From Candidatus Nanopelagicales bacterium (lineage in GTDB: Bacteria; Actinomycetota; Actinomycetes; S36-B12), in assembly GCA_023264215.1 (NCBI GenBank), contig JALQSY010000117.1:1-5888 (forward strand): 5,888 bases of DNA, read 5' to 3'. Positions 1 to 5,319 of the stretch are shown here, piece by piece. How positions within the stretch are numbered: the stretch's first letter is position 1; each line of letters starts with the position of its first letter. The translations under genes were made by a program, and so were the position numbers. The notes under the pieces are model-generated. The model ran no database searches. It saw nothing but the letters and a program-made list of their open reading frames with translations, and was not told where the DNA came from.

Positions 1-33
1 TTGATAACCGGGACTTTCGCGAGGAACGGAGAG

Positions 34-252
34 TTAGTGCGATTCGCCGGACTCGGCCATCTCGCGATCGAGACCGCGGCCGAAGATCTGCAGCGACACG
101 ACGGTCCACACGGCGTAGGCGATGAGCATCGGCACGTAGATGAGGTAGTTCTGCGACAGGAAGCCGAAGATCAGGTATACGAGCGCGACCAGGACCCATC
201 CGGTGATGATCGCCGACACCATGTGCGGCTTGGCCACCTCGTGCGTGCCCAT
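34..252 (-). CDS. Small two-helix membrane protein, unknown function
   Basis: A 72-residue protein that I do not recognise. A short polar N-terminus (residues 1-11) is followed by two hydrophobic stretches at about 12-33 and 36-58, separated by a very short turn containing SQN. The tail is charged and acidic (GRGLDREMAESGESH). This gives a helical hairpin, probably with both ends on the same side of the membrane. Support for a real gene comes from the strong Shine-Dalgarno core AGGAGG four bases before the ATG and from GC-rich third codon positions. Size and topology would suit a small accessory subunit of a transporter or other membrane complex, but no motif shows this. The gene it might serve would lie beyond the left edge, since only 33 bases follow its stop. 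It diverges from the lipoprotein gene. Confidence 0.75.
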   Translation of the reverse strand: MGTHEVAKPHMVSAIITGWVLVALVYLIFGFLSQNYLIYVPMLIAYAVWTVVSLQIFGRGLDREMAESGESH

Positions 253-256
253 GTGT

Positions 257-262
257 CCTCCT
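257..262 (-). promoter_or_regulatory. Strong Shine-Dalgarno site of the small membrane protein
   Basis: On the minus strand the sequence reads AGGAGG, then ACAC, then ATG. It is the only textbook ribosome-binding site before a start codon in the window. It fixes the start of the 72-residue protein at 252 and contrasts with the other genes, which appear leaderless or translationally coupled. Confidence 0.8.
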
Positions 263-284
263 CGATACGCCGAAACTCCCCGTG

Positions 285-290
285 AGCCTA
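285..290 (-). promoter_or_regulatory. Possible -10 element for the small membrane protein gene
   Basis: TAGGCT on the minus strand matches the actinobacterial TAnnnT pattern. It would place a transcription start near 278 with a leader of about 26 bases that includes the AGGAGG site. No convincing -35 hexamer is visible, so this is a weak call made from one hexamer. Confidence 0.25.
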
Positions 291-332
291 GTCCGGTCCC
301 CGCTCAGCAGGCATCCGGGCGGTCCCGGGCCC

Positions 333-338
333 TACCGT
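333..338 (+). promoter_or_regulatory. Leaderless-type -10 element of the lipoprotein gene
   Basis: TACCGT (TAnnnT) ends exactly six bases before the ATG at 345, which would place transcription initiation at or beside the A of the start codon. The intervening CGGGGG is too close to ATG to act as a normal Shine-Dalgarno site. No good -35 box is visible. The same arrangement precedes the hydrolase and hydratase genes, which raises confidence. Confidence 0.55.
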
Positions 339-344
339 CGGGGG

Positions 345-794
345 ATGCGCTCCGCTCTCGCCGCCGCCCTCGCCGCTCCGCTCCTGCTCGTCGCCTGCTC
401 AGGCTCGCCGGAGTCAGCCTCGCCGACCGCTTCGACTCCGGCCTCGGCGCCGGCCGCGGAAGACGCGGTCCCTGAAGAAGCCGCCCCCGCCCCGGCGGCG
501 CCGAAGAGCGTGACCCCGGTCCGGCCATCGGCCGAGGGCATGGCGACCGACCGACTCGCGGACGCGGTGCTCGAGCAGCTCAAGATCGATTCGCCGGACA
601 CCTTCACCGACCAGCTCATCACCATCGCGCTCAGCCCGCTCATGCGGCAGTTCGCCTCGACGGCCGACGTCACGACCCGCGTCGACTCCCAAGGACCCAA
701 GGTCAAGCTCACCCTGGCCGGCGCGGAGAGCACCTGCGTCATCACCGTCACCGACGAGCCGCGTGCGCGCGGCGTGGTGTGCAAGCAGGCCTAG
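345..794 (+). CDS. Putative secreted lipoprotein, unknown function
   Basis: A 149-residue protein. Residues 1-17 form a lipoprotein signal peptide with one Arg and an Ala/Leu-rich core, ending in the lipobox LVAC. Cys18 would be lipidated and become the new N-terminus. Residues 19-62 are a low-complexity linker of Ala, Pro, Ser, Thr and Glu, typical of a tether spanning the cell wall. The folded part is about residues 66-149. It has a predicted helix around ATDRLADAVLEQLK and a Val/Thr-rich strand region near the end. Cys131 and Cys146 are well placed for a disulfide. I do not recognise a family. An ATG-initiated frame extends upstream to 282, but starting there would bury the signal peptide 21 residues in, so ATG 345 is preferred. 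Its stop overlaps the stop of the convergent GNAT gene. Confidence 0.8.
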   Translation: MRSALAAALAAPLLLVACSGSPESASPTASTPASAPAAEDAVPEEAAPAPAAPKSVTPVRPSAEGMATDRLADAVLEQLKIDSPDTFTDQLITIALSPLMRQFASTADVTTRVDSQGPKVKLTLAGAESTCVITVTDEPRARGVVCKQA

Positions 795-1357
795 CCGCTG
801 ACGTCGTAGCGGTGCACGAGCACCGCAGTGACCGCCTCGGCTAGGCGGCCGCCCTCCAGCGGGGCCCCGCCATCGAGCACCTGGCCCATGAGCAGCAGCG
901 GCACGATCTCCCCGGTCTCCCCGTGCTCGGGGGGCGCATAGTCGGGTACGTCGAGCAGCGACAGGCCGCAGCGCTCGTAGAAGGCGATCCTGCGCCGGTC
1001 ATCGTGGGCGTGCTCGCCGATCGGGGCCTCGACATCGAGCAGCATCACGCTCGCGCCGGCCTCGCGCAGTCGGTCGCGGAGCTCGGCCACGAGCACCGCC
1101 CCGAGTCCCCGGCCACGGCATGCGGGGTCGACCGCGAGGTAGCGGACGAAGGCCATGCCGGTCTGGCCGAGATGGCGGATGAGCGCTGTGCCGAGCACAT
1201 CTCGGTCGTCTTCGACCAGCACGAGCAGTTCCTCATCATCGCGGTGATGCGTGAGATTCGACCATGGTGCGCGCAGGGCGGCGGGAAACGACGTCTCGTA
1301 GATCGCGCGCGCGGCATCGTCGTCATCGACCCGGAAGTCGCGAAGGGCCAGGGTCAT
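791..1357 (-). CDS. GNAT-family N-acetyltransferase
   Basis: A 188-residue protein that should transfer an acetyl group from acetyl-CoA to an amine. The substrate is not readable from sequence. Motif A is clear: strand VRYLAVDP (71-78) followed by the pyrophosphate-binding loop CRGRGLG (80-86), which fits the R/QxxGxG/A consensus, and its helix AVLVAELRDRL. The motif B region holds RRIAFYERCGLSLL (122-135), the usual FYxxxGF-like segment. Length and order fit one complete GNAT domain. Start choice: the frame also offers GTG at 1366, but ATG at 1357 overlaps the ligase stop as ATGA, so I prefer it; no good Shine-Dalgarno site is visible, consistent with coupling. Being the last gene of the ligase unit, it might acetylate a protein or metabolite linked to acyl-CoA chemistry; this is inference. 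Confidence 0.88.
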   Translation of the reverse strand: MTLALRDFRVDDDDAARAIYETSFPAALRAPWSNLTHHRDDEELLVLVEDDRDVLGTALIRHLGQTGMAFVRYLAVDPACRGRGLGAVLVAELRDRLREAGASVMLLDVEAPIGEHAHDDRRRIAFYERCGLSLLDVPDYAPPEHGETGEIVPLLLMGQVLDGGAPLEGGRLAEAVTAVLVHRYDVSG

Positions 1358-2919
1358 GGCACCCACGTCCGCGCCTCGGCGTCCCAGGTGCGGCCGGGCT
1401 CGAGCTGGGGTTTGGCGACCCGCTCGGACGGCGTGCGGGGCAGGTCGTCGCGCACCTCCCAGTAGCGCGGCACCTTGAAGTTCGCGATGCGCTCGGCGCA
1501 GAAGGGTCCGAGCTCCGCGGCGGCGGCCTGCGCGTCGCGATCATCGGTGAGCACGAGGTAGGCCTTGACCTCCTCGCCGCGGACCTCATCGGGCTGGGCG
1601 ACCACCGCGGCGACTCGGACCGCGGGATGCGCGAGCAGGGTGTCCTCGACCTCGCGCGCGGCGACGTTCTCACCCGCGCGGCGCACGACCTCCTTCAATC
1701 GCCCCACGAGCGTGATGACGCCGCGCTCATCCCGCCGCGCGAGATCACCCGTGTGCAGCCAGCCCCCGCGGAAGACCGCGGCCGTCGCCTCGGGCTCGTC
1801 GTCGTAGCCCGACATCATCCCCGGGCCGCGCAGCAGCAGTTCGCCGATCTCGCCGGCGGCGCACTCCCGGCCATCCCCGTCGACGATGCGCACCTCGCGC
1901 CCGGGCTTGGCCACACCGATGCTGCCGGAGCCGACGAGATCGTCATGCTCCACCTCGGTCACGTGGATGTCGCCGCCGGTCTCGGTCATGCCGAAGACCT
2001 CGAACCACGGCACTCCCCAGCGCTCCTCGAGTTCGGCGTGCCGTGCGGGCGGGATGGCCGAGCACTGGATGATCCGGACCCGATGGTCCCGATCCTGCGG
2101 ATGAGGCGGTGTCGTGAGCATGAGGACCGGCATCGAGGCCACGCAGTAGAAGTAGGTGGCCTCGTGCTCGCGCAGCCGCTGCCAGATCGACGACGGGTGG
2201 AAGCCATCGAGTACCACCACCGACGCGCCGCTCACGAGGGAGGCCGCGATGTGCCAGTGCGGATCCATGTAGGACATCGCCTGCGGGGTGAGCATGCGGT
2301 CATGGGGGGTGAGGCGTGGGAATCCCGTCACGAGGCTGGTCGCGAGATAGAGCCAGTAGCGATGGGAGAGCTGGCACCCCTTGGGGTGCCCGGTGGTGCC
2401 CGACGTGAACTGCACGTTGACCAGGTCCGTCGGGTCATGGACCTCGGGCAGGGGTTGCTGATCGTCGGGCTCACCGCGTAAATCGGCGATGTCGATCACC
2501 GGAACCGAGATCGGCTCGATGGCTGCGGCCAGCGATTGTGTGGTCACGACCGCGACCGCACGCGACTTTGCGATGATCCACCCCGCGTCGCCATGGCGGA
2601 GTTTCACCCCGAGGGGCACCACGGTCGCCCCGAGCCGTGCGGCTGCGAGCCACGTCAGGGCCACCTCGGGTCGGTTGTGCAGGAGTACGCCGATGCGATT
2701 GCCCGCGCGGATACCGCGACTGCGCAGTTGCCGGGCAACCCGATCGACGCCGGCGGCGACCTCAGCGAACGTGAAGGTCGCGGATGCCTCGGGCTCGGGG
2801 CCGTCGCGCAGGTCGAAGATCCACGCGATCTCGTCGGGCCAGAGTTCGGCCGCGCGCCGTACCGCCTGGGGCAGGGTGCTGGGGAACGGCGCCGCGAGGG
2901 TCCGGGTATCCGGTGTCAT
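1354..2919 (-). CDS. AMP-forming acyl-CoA ligase (ANL superfamily)
   Basis: A 521-residue enzyme expected to adenylate a carboxylic acid with ATP and pass the acyl group to CoA. Core motifs occur in order: phosphate loop A3 FTSGTTGHPKG (171-181); A5 FGMTETG (309-315), with the adenine/acyl-AMP contacts; A7 GWLHTGD (386-392), whose Asp392 should bind ribose; and the A8 hinge GRLKEVVRRAGENV (406-419). The C-terminal A10 region reads PRTPSERVAK (494-503), with Arg500 where the catalytic lysine of the usual TGK motif lies. Length fits a medium/long-chain, aryl or crotonobetaine/carnitine-type ligase. The substrate cannot be assigned; SYMDPHWH (216-223) may line the acyl pocket. ATG 2919 overlaps the hydratase TGA as ATGA. 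The open frame continues upstream to 3321, but only as a shadow of the hydratase gene. It is coupled downstream to the GNAT. Confidence 0.92.
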   Translation of the reverse strand: MTPDTRTLAAPFPSTLPQAVRRAAELWPDEIAWIFDLRDGPEPEASATFTFAEVAAGVDRVARQLRSRGIRAGNRIGVLLHNRPEVALTWLAAARLGATVVPLGVKLRHGDAGWIIAKSRAVAVVTTQSLAAAIEPISVPVIDIADLRGEPDDQQPLPEVHDPTDLVNVQFTSGTTGHPKGCQLSHRYWLYLATSLVTGFPRLTPHDRMLTPQAMSYMDPHWHIAASLVSGASVVVLDGFHPSSIWQRLREHEATYFYCVASMPVLMLTTPPHPQDRDHRVRIIQCSAIPPARHAELEERWGVPWFEVFGMTETGGDIHVTEVEHDDLVGSGSIGVAKPGREVRIVDGDGRECAAGEIGELLLRGPGMMSGYDDEPEATAAVFRGGWLHTGDLARRDERGVITLVGRLKEVVRRAGENVAAREVEDTLLAHPAVRVAAVVAQPDEVRGEEVKAYLVLTDDRDAQAAAAELGPFCAERIANFKVPRYWEVRDDLPRTPSERVAKPQLEPGRTWDAEARTWVP

Positions 2920-3665
2920 CGGGTCGGGAACCGCTCGGACGCTGCCTGCGCAAGGCCCGTCTCGATCGTGGACACGGCCACGTCCACCTCGAAGTCCAGC
3001 GCCTGCTGGAGCGTGGACTGCGCGCCCGCGTTGATCAGGCGCTTGGTGAGGGCCAAGGCATCCTGCGAGCGTCCGAGCAGTGACTCGGCGATGTCGCGCG
3101 CTGCCGATTCGTGATCGCCGACGGGCGCAAGCTGGCTCACCAGGCCGAGGTTCCACGCGCGCCCGGCGTCGATGCGGTCCGTGAGCAGGAGGAGCTCCTT
3201 GGCGCGCAGGATCCCCAGAGCCTGCGGCAGGAGCGCCGATGCGCCGTTGGTCGACGTGAGCCCGACACTGACCTCCGGGAATCCGATGACGGTCTCCTCG
3301 CTGGCGATGACGACGTCGCACGCGAGCGCGAATTCGATCCCGGCACCGATGGCGTAGCCGTGCAGGGCCGCGATGACCGGCCCGGGGAAGTCCACGATGC
3401 GTCGCGTCACGTCCTGCATGCGCTGCAGGCGGACGCGTGCCTCATCGATCGTCTCAACCGGTGGCGGCTCCTTGAGGTCCCAGCCGGCGCAGAAGGCGCG
3501 GCCCTCGCCCGAGAGCAGGACCAGTCGCGCCCCCTCCGAGCGGGCGCGCTCGAGGGTGCCCACGAGCTCGTCGACCATCTCGGGGGTGACGGCATTGAGC
3601 CGGTGCGGGCGGTCCAGCCGGATCGATGCCACCGCTCCATCGAGGGAGTAGCGCACGCAGGACAT
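2916..3665 (-). CDS. Enoyl-CoA hydratase/isomerase (crotonase fold)
   Basis: A 249-residue single-domain crotonase, full length for the family. RLDRPHRLNAV (16-26) is the conserved N-terminal signature. AFCAGWDL (57-64) gives the first oxyanion-hole amide. LHGYAIGAGIEFALACD (101-117) is the signature segment, with Glu111 at the position of Glu144 of rat mitochondrial enoyl-CoA hydratase. IGFPEVSVGL (127-136) supplies Glu131, matching Glu164. Both catalytic glutamates are therefore present, so hydration of a 2-enoyl-CoA is plausible, though isomerase or lyase chemistry cannot be excluded. The ATG at 3665 has no Shine-Dalgarno site and an in-frame TAG only four codons upstream, which limits the start. 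TAGCCT six bases before ATG suggests leaderless transcription. It lies 18 bases after the hydrolase stop and overlaps the ligase by ATGA, implying a shared CoA pathway with the ligase. Confidence 0.92.
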   Translation of the reverse strand: MSCVRYSLDGAVASIRLDRPHRLNAVTPEMVDELVGTLERARSEGARLVLLSGEGRAFCAGWDLKEPPPVETIDEARVRLQRMQDVTRRIVDFPGPVIAALHGYAIGAGIEFALACDVVIASEETVIGFPEVSVGLTSTNGASALLPQALGILRAKELLLLTDRIDAGRAWNLGLVSQLAPVGDHESAARDIAESLLGRSQDALALTKRLINAGAQSTLQQALDFEVDVAVSTIETGLAQAASERFPTR

Positions 3666-3666
3666 G

Positions 3667-3684
3667 GCCCGAGGCTACTCGGGC
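3667..3684. repeat. 18-base interrupted palindrome between hydrolase and hydratase genes
   Basis: GCCCGAG and CTCGGGC are perfect 7-base inverted repeats around the spacer GCTA. They fill essentially the whole gap between the hydrolase stop and the hydratase ATG. On the minus strand the second half of the -10-like TAGCCT runs into one arm. It could be an operator for a dimeric repressor, an RNA hairpin affecting readthrough from the hydrolase, or both. No run of T follows, so it is not a standard intrinsic terminator. Confidence 0.6.
3672..3677 (-). promoter_or_regulatory. Leaderless-type -10 element of the hydratase-ligase-GNAT unit
   Basis: TAGCCT (TAnnnT) on the minus strand ends exactly six bases before the hydratase ATG, with CGGGCC between them. 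The spacing is identical to that before the lipoprotein and hydrolase genes. No -35 consensus is visible in the 3' end of the hydrolase gene. If real, the three CoA-related genes have their own promoter and need not depend on the hydrolase promoter. Confidence 0.45.
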
Positions 3685-5210
3685 TAGTAGCGAAGCGGAC
3701 AGACGACGTCGCGCCGGGGCAGCCGCTGGTTGACCAGGTAGCGCGTGATCGGTCGATCGACGCACGACGTGGTCCGGCCGTAGACGATGTGATGGGTGCC
3801 TTCGTACTTCACGGTGCGCGAGCCGGTGAAGGCCTGGCTCATCTCGACGGCAGCCGTCCACGGCGTGCGATTATCGGCGGCCGCATTGGCAATCAGCGGG
3901 GGCGTCTGGAGTGCGATCGGCGTGATGATCCGCGGGATGGCCCGGCCGAATCTGGGCAGGCCGGCGCACTGCGCGCCCTCGCGCAGGGCCGACTGGCCGA
4001 CGTGCACCCCGCCCGCCGCCTCGCCCTCGCGAGCGATCTCGGCCAGGCGCTCGACGGTCGGCCTATCGGGCATGTCCGCGCAGTTGACGTAGGTCCACTG
4101 CGGCCCAAACCACCCCTTGGGATCCGTGCCGCCCGGCGTCAGCATCGTCGCGGCTGCGTCGATCGCCCGCTGGCGGCCCTCGCGGTCGCGCAAGCGCAGC
4201 CCGGCATCGACCTGGTCGAGGAGCCGGGCCACGGAACTCCATGTCGAGTGATACGACGCCCAGCGGATGATGTCGCGACCGACCGACCAGCGTGTGATGG
4301 TGCTGCCGCTGCTCGAGCGCAGCGTCCGAGTCTGCAGCGAGGACATCACGCGGTCGTACTTCGCCCGGTACGACGGACCGAGGGCGGCGAGCATGGTGTC
4401 GATAGCCAGCGGATCGTCCCAGGTGTGCTCCCGAGCCCACAGCTCGATGGTGGACACGGGGGAGATCACGCCGTCGAGCAGCAGCGCGCGAACTCGGTCC
4501 GGGAAGTACTGCGCGTAGGCGCGCCCGACGGTGGAGCCGTAGCTCATCCCCCAGAAGGTGAGCCGTTCCTCGCCGAGCGCGGCTCGCAGTGCGTCGAGGT
4601 CGCGGACCAGCTGCCACGTGCCGACGTACGGCGCATGCCGCCTGTTGGCCTCGAAGCACGCGGCGGCCGCCTCGCCGTTGACGCGCATGTACTTGGCGAC
4701 CCACCGATCCCAGTCCACCGGTCCGGTCTTGGGAGGGTTGATGTCCTTGACGTTGCACCCGCTGATGCTGGGTTCGGAGCCGCCCACCCCGCGTGGATCC
4801 CACGCCACGATGTCGAATCGATCGCGGACGCGCTGGGGGAGCATGCCCTGCACCCACGTGATGTTGGAGACCGCAGCCGAACCCGGTCCGCCGGGGTTGA
4901 AGGTGATGACGCCGATCCGCTCAGCGGGCTTCTCGGCCGGGATGCGCGCGACCGAGATCCGGTAGGTGCCGTCCACCTTGGGATTGCCCCAGTCGCGGGG
5001 GACCGTGAGCGTGGCGCATCGGGCCTTGCTCGGTAGCGACGAGCCGCACGATCGCCAGTTCAGGGCGGCGCGGGCAGCGGCCTCGGGCGCAGCCACCGCG
5101 GCGGCTCGGTCGGGCTCCGTGGGCGCGGGATCCGCGGGGGCGGCGTACGCCTGGCCGGTGACCGGGAGGGCGAGGACCGCGGCGCCGATGGTGATGCCGA
5201 TGCGCCGCAT
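3684..5210 (-). CDS. Secreted alpha/beta-hydrolase, tripeptidyl aminopeptidase / Hip1 (CaeA) type
   Basis: A 508-residue exported serine hydrolase. Residues 1-24 are a Sec signal peptide: MRR, then a hydrophobic core, with probable cleavage after AYA. No lipobox Cys is present, so it should be released or wall-associated rather than lipid-anchored. An Ala/Pro-rich stretch precedes the catalytic domain. NPGGPGS (105-111) is the oxyanion-loop motif and GMSYGS (221-226) the nucleophile elbow with Ser223. A lid-like helical insertion spans about 250-370. The C-terminal domain carries ADNRTP (445-450, Asp446) and GTHHIVYG (471-478, His474), completing a Ser-Asp-His triad in family order. Eight cysteines allow disulfides. 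Relatives (Streptomyces TAP, SlpD/SlpE; mycobacterial Hip1/CaeA) are peptidases or esterases, so the substrate is uncertain. The frame continues upstream to 5306, but ATG 5210 gives the signal peptide directly. Confidence 0.9.
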   Translation of the reverse strand: MRRIGITIGAAVLALPVTGQAYAAPADPAPTEPDRAAAVAAPEAAARAALNWRSCGSSLPSKARCATLTVPRDWGNPKVDGTYRISVARIPAEKPAERIGVITFNPGGPGSAAVSNITWVQGMLPQRVRDRFDIVAWDPRGVGGSEPSISGCNVKDINPPKTGPVDWDRWVAKYMRVNGEAAAACFEANRRHAPYVGTWQLVRDLDALRAALGEERLTFWGMSYGSTVGRAYAQYFPDRVRALLLDGVISPVSTIELWAREHTWDDPLAIDTMLAALGPSYRAKYDRVMSSLQTRTLRSSSGSTITRWSVGRDIIRWASYHSTWSSVARLLDQVDAGLRLRDREGRQRAIDAAATMLTPGGTDPKGWFGPQWTYVNCADMPDRPTVERLAEIAREGEAAGGVHVGQSALREGAQCAGLPRFGRAIPRIITPIALQTPPLIANAAADNRTPWTAAVEMSQAFTGSRTVKYEGTHHIVYGRTTSCVDRPITRYLVNQRLPRRDVVCPLRY

Positions 5211-5319
5211 CGCCCCAGGGTAGGCGCGATGCCCCCGTGAAGTTCGTTGAGTGGCGACATATCGCACGCGACACGCCCTACGGATGCGCGATAGGCCGCC
5301 AGTCAACGACGTAGTAGGG
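5211..5319. other. Intergenic region between thioredoxin-like frame and hydrolase gene
   Basis: This 109-base spacer separates two minus-strand genes and should hold the hydrolase promoter. Besides the TACCCT element it contains a TTGACT hexamer (5301-5306, minus strand) resembling a -35 box, but no TAnnnT lies 16-19 bases downstream of it. A direct repeat GCGACA (5254-5259 and 5268-5273) with adjoining TCGC complements could be a protein-binding site. I see no stem followed by T residues that would terminate the thioredoxin transcript. Confidence 0.4.
5217..5222 (-). promoter_or_regulatory. Leaderless-type -10 element of the secreted hydrolase gene
   Basis: TACCCT (TAnnnT) on the minus strand ends exactly six bases before the ATG at 5210, with GGGGCG between. 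The GGGG run lies only two bases from ATG, too close for a good Shine-Dalgarno site. The arrangement nearly duplicates the lipoprotein start (TACCGT, six bases, ATG), which supports both the start codon and leaderless transcription. Confidence 0.55.

Noticed and set aside
315..328. Short inverted repeat CCGGG / CCCGG in the divergent spacer
   Set aside because: Five-base GC arms are common by chance in DNA of this composition and there is no associated T run or clear operator spacing.
784..800. Possible terminator hairpin at the shared stop codon
   Set aside because: Pairing needs a two-base bulge, leaves a very short stem and is not followed by T residues on either strand.
1264..2481. Plus-strand open frame of 405 codons opposite the GNAT and ligase genes
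   Set aside because: It is antisense to a ligase with all core ANL motifs, shows no recognisable domain, and is best explained as a shadow of the codon bias.
2920..3321. Upstream extension of the ligase frame by 134 codons
   Set aside because: The extension is a shadow of the hydratase gene in another frame; its Arg/Ala-rich translation has no ANL homology, whereas ATG 2919 gives a normal ligase N-terminus and an ATGA overlap.
3111..5036. Long plus-strand open frame of 641 codons opposite the hydrolase and hydratase genes
   Set aside because: It lies antisense to two genes with intact catalytic motifs, its translation is rich in Arg, Ala, Gly and His without any domain, and long antisense frames are expected in GC-rich DNA.
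5211..5306. Upstream extension of the hydrolase to TTG 5306, or a start at GTG 5267
   Set aside because: Either would place 19-32 arginine-containing residues before a clean Sec signal peptide. ATG 5210 starts the signal peptide directly and has a TAnnnT at the leaderless spacing.
5301..5306. TTGACT on the minus strand as a -35 box for the hydrolase
   Set aside because: It is a good -35 match, but no TAnnnT lies 16-19 bases downstream and it is too far from TACCCT (5217-5222) to pair with it.
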